Virus record (IMG/VR): IMGVR_UViG_3300017598_000859 | Location: 1 to 29,312 of that record | DNA: 29,312 nt | Origin: a virus | Reading direction: 5' to 3' (one strand) | In this document: positions 28,990 through 29,312 of the stretch, one piece after another | Layout of the letters: each line of letters begins with the position of its first letter | How positions within the stretch are numbered: the stretch's first letter is position 1 | Made by a program: the position numbers and the translations under genes | The notes under the pieces: model-generated | The model's database searches: none | Seen by the model: the letters and a program-made list of their open reading frames with translations, nothing else | What the model was told of the DNA's origin: nothing

Positions 28990-29312
28990 TCAACAACTCA
29001 AACAAATTGTATGCATAAAATAATCACTTACGAACAACATACTATCACTACCAATAATAATTTTTTTATCAAATTTTACAACTTCGCTAAACATTGCCGG
29101 GTGAATTTTGATATCAAGATCTTTTCCAGAATATTCAATTTCTCTTTCTTCTTCGAACCATCCATCTACCCCTTCTCCCCTACAGACAACCTTACCTTCA
29201 GAAAAAATCAAAGATACAAATTGGTCAAGAACAAAATCAGCACTAATCAGAATTTTAGCTCGACTTACTATTTCCAAAAATTCATCCGGAAGATTAATTT
29301 CAGGTCCATCAA
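28990..29312 (-). CDS. Sliding clamp (DnaN-like), C-terminal part, cut by the window edge
   Basis: 107 codons are open to the right edge with no start codon supported in the window; the 5' part lies outside. The visible part reads LPDEFLEIVSRAKIL, then FVSLIFSEGKVVCRGEGVDGWFEEEREIEYSGKDLDIKIHPAMFSEVVK (seen in pieces), matching the pattern of the third domain of beta clamps: LPxEF-RA, a strand with self-complementing hairpins, Y-x-G-x-x-L-x-I, and a helix, ending in SDYFMHTICL. Position upstream of DnaE and the clamp loader supports this. Identity moderately sure. Confidence 0.65.
   Translation of the reverse strand, partial: DGPEINLPDEFLEIVSRAKILISADFVLDQFVSLIFSEGKVVCRGEGVDGWFEEEREIEYSGKDLDIKIHPAMFSEVVKFDKKIIIGSDSMLFVSDYFMHTICLSC

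Noticed and set aside
1-29312. CRISPR array, insertion sequence or integrase
   Set aside because: No regularly spaced repeats, transposase, integrase or terminal inverted repeats were found; the repeats seen are isolated pairs at gene junctions.

Overview
The window looks like part of a large, AT-rich (about 30% G+C by eye) tailed-phage genome. Every gene I support is on the minus strand, so transcription runs from high to low coordinates. Genes are tightly packed, usually with ATGA or TAATG stop/start overlaps and AAGGAG-type ribosome binding sites, and many are very small. The gene set points to a phage: a T4-type recombination kit (RecA/UvsX-like protein, gp32-like SSB, endonuclease VII, gp46/47-like SbcC/SbcD) sits beside a bacterial-type DNA polymerase III alpha subunit, a clamp loader and the end of what looks like a sliding clamp. 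No structural genes, tRNAs, CRISPR array or insertion sequence are visible. The host cannot be determined from this window.

Layout in transcription order, right to left. (1) 29312-24972: replisome, with the sliding-clamp C-terminus, a strong inverted repeat and an 11-codon mini-ORF upstream of the polymerase, DnaE-type polymerase and clamp-loader ATPase. (2) 24945-18011: this block starts at a conserved promoter and holds a candidate UvsY-like coiled-coil protein, a ribbon-helix-helix protein with an out-of-frame HTH remnant, gp32-like SSB, a small HTH protein, RecA, endonuclease VII and the N-terminal half of an SbcC/Rad50 ATPase that stops exactly at its zinc hook. (3) 18007-8919: this starts at a second promoter copy and holds the SbcD nuclease, membrane and zinc-ribbon microproteins, a separate coiled-coil protein, the C-terminal half of the SbcC ATPase, a cytidylyltransferase, a sugar oxidoreductase, a HAD phosphatase, thymidylate synthase, a DUF550/MazG-like pyrophosphohydrolase and a dNMP-kinase-like protein. 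(4) 8900-1: this starts at a third promoter copy placed directly in front of a highly structured ~175-nt RNA, followed by a DegT aminotransferase, NeuB-like synthase, PseB-like dehydratase, GNAT acetyltransferase, RNase HI and a DUF115/Maf-like protein.

Two programmes are interleaved. One is DNA replication, recombination and nucleotide supply. The other is a nearly complete sugar-nucleotide pathway of the nonulosonic acid (pseudaminic/legionaminic acid) type: dehydratase, aminotransferase, N-acetyltransferase, synthase and CMP-transferase, plus a DUF115 protein of the family that includes the flagellin-glycosylating Maf proteins. This suggests the phage makes and attaches an acidic nine-carbon sugar to a virion or host surface protein. 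That reading rests on family recognition only.

The items most worth a second look are the promoter-driven structured RNA at 8685-8859 (possibly HEARO/omega-RNA-like), the phage-borne nonulosonate cluster, the SbcC ATPase split at the zinc hook, a classical A AAA AAC slippery site that would fuse two overlapping frames at 20411-20559, and repeated gene-junction sequences that look like seams where small genes were shuffled.
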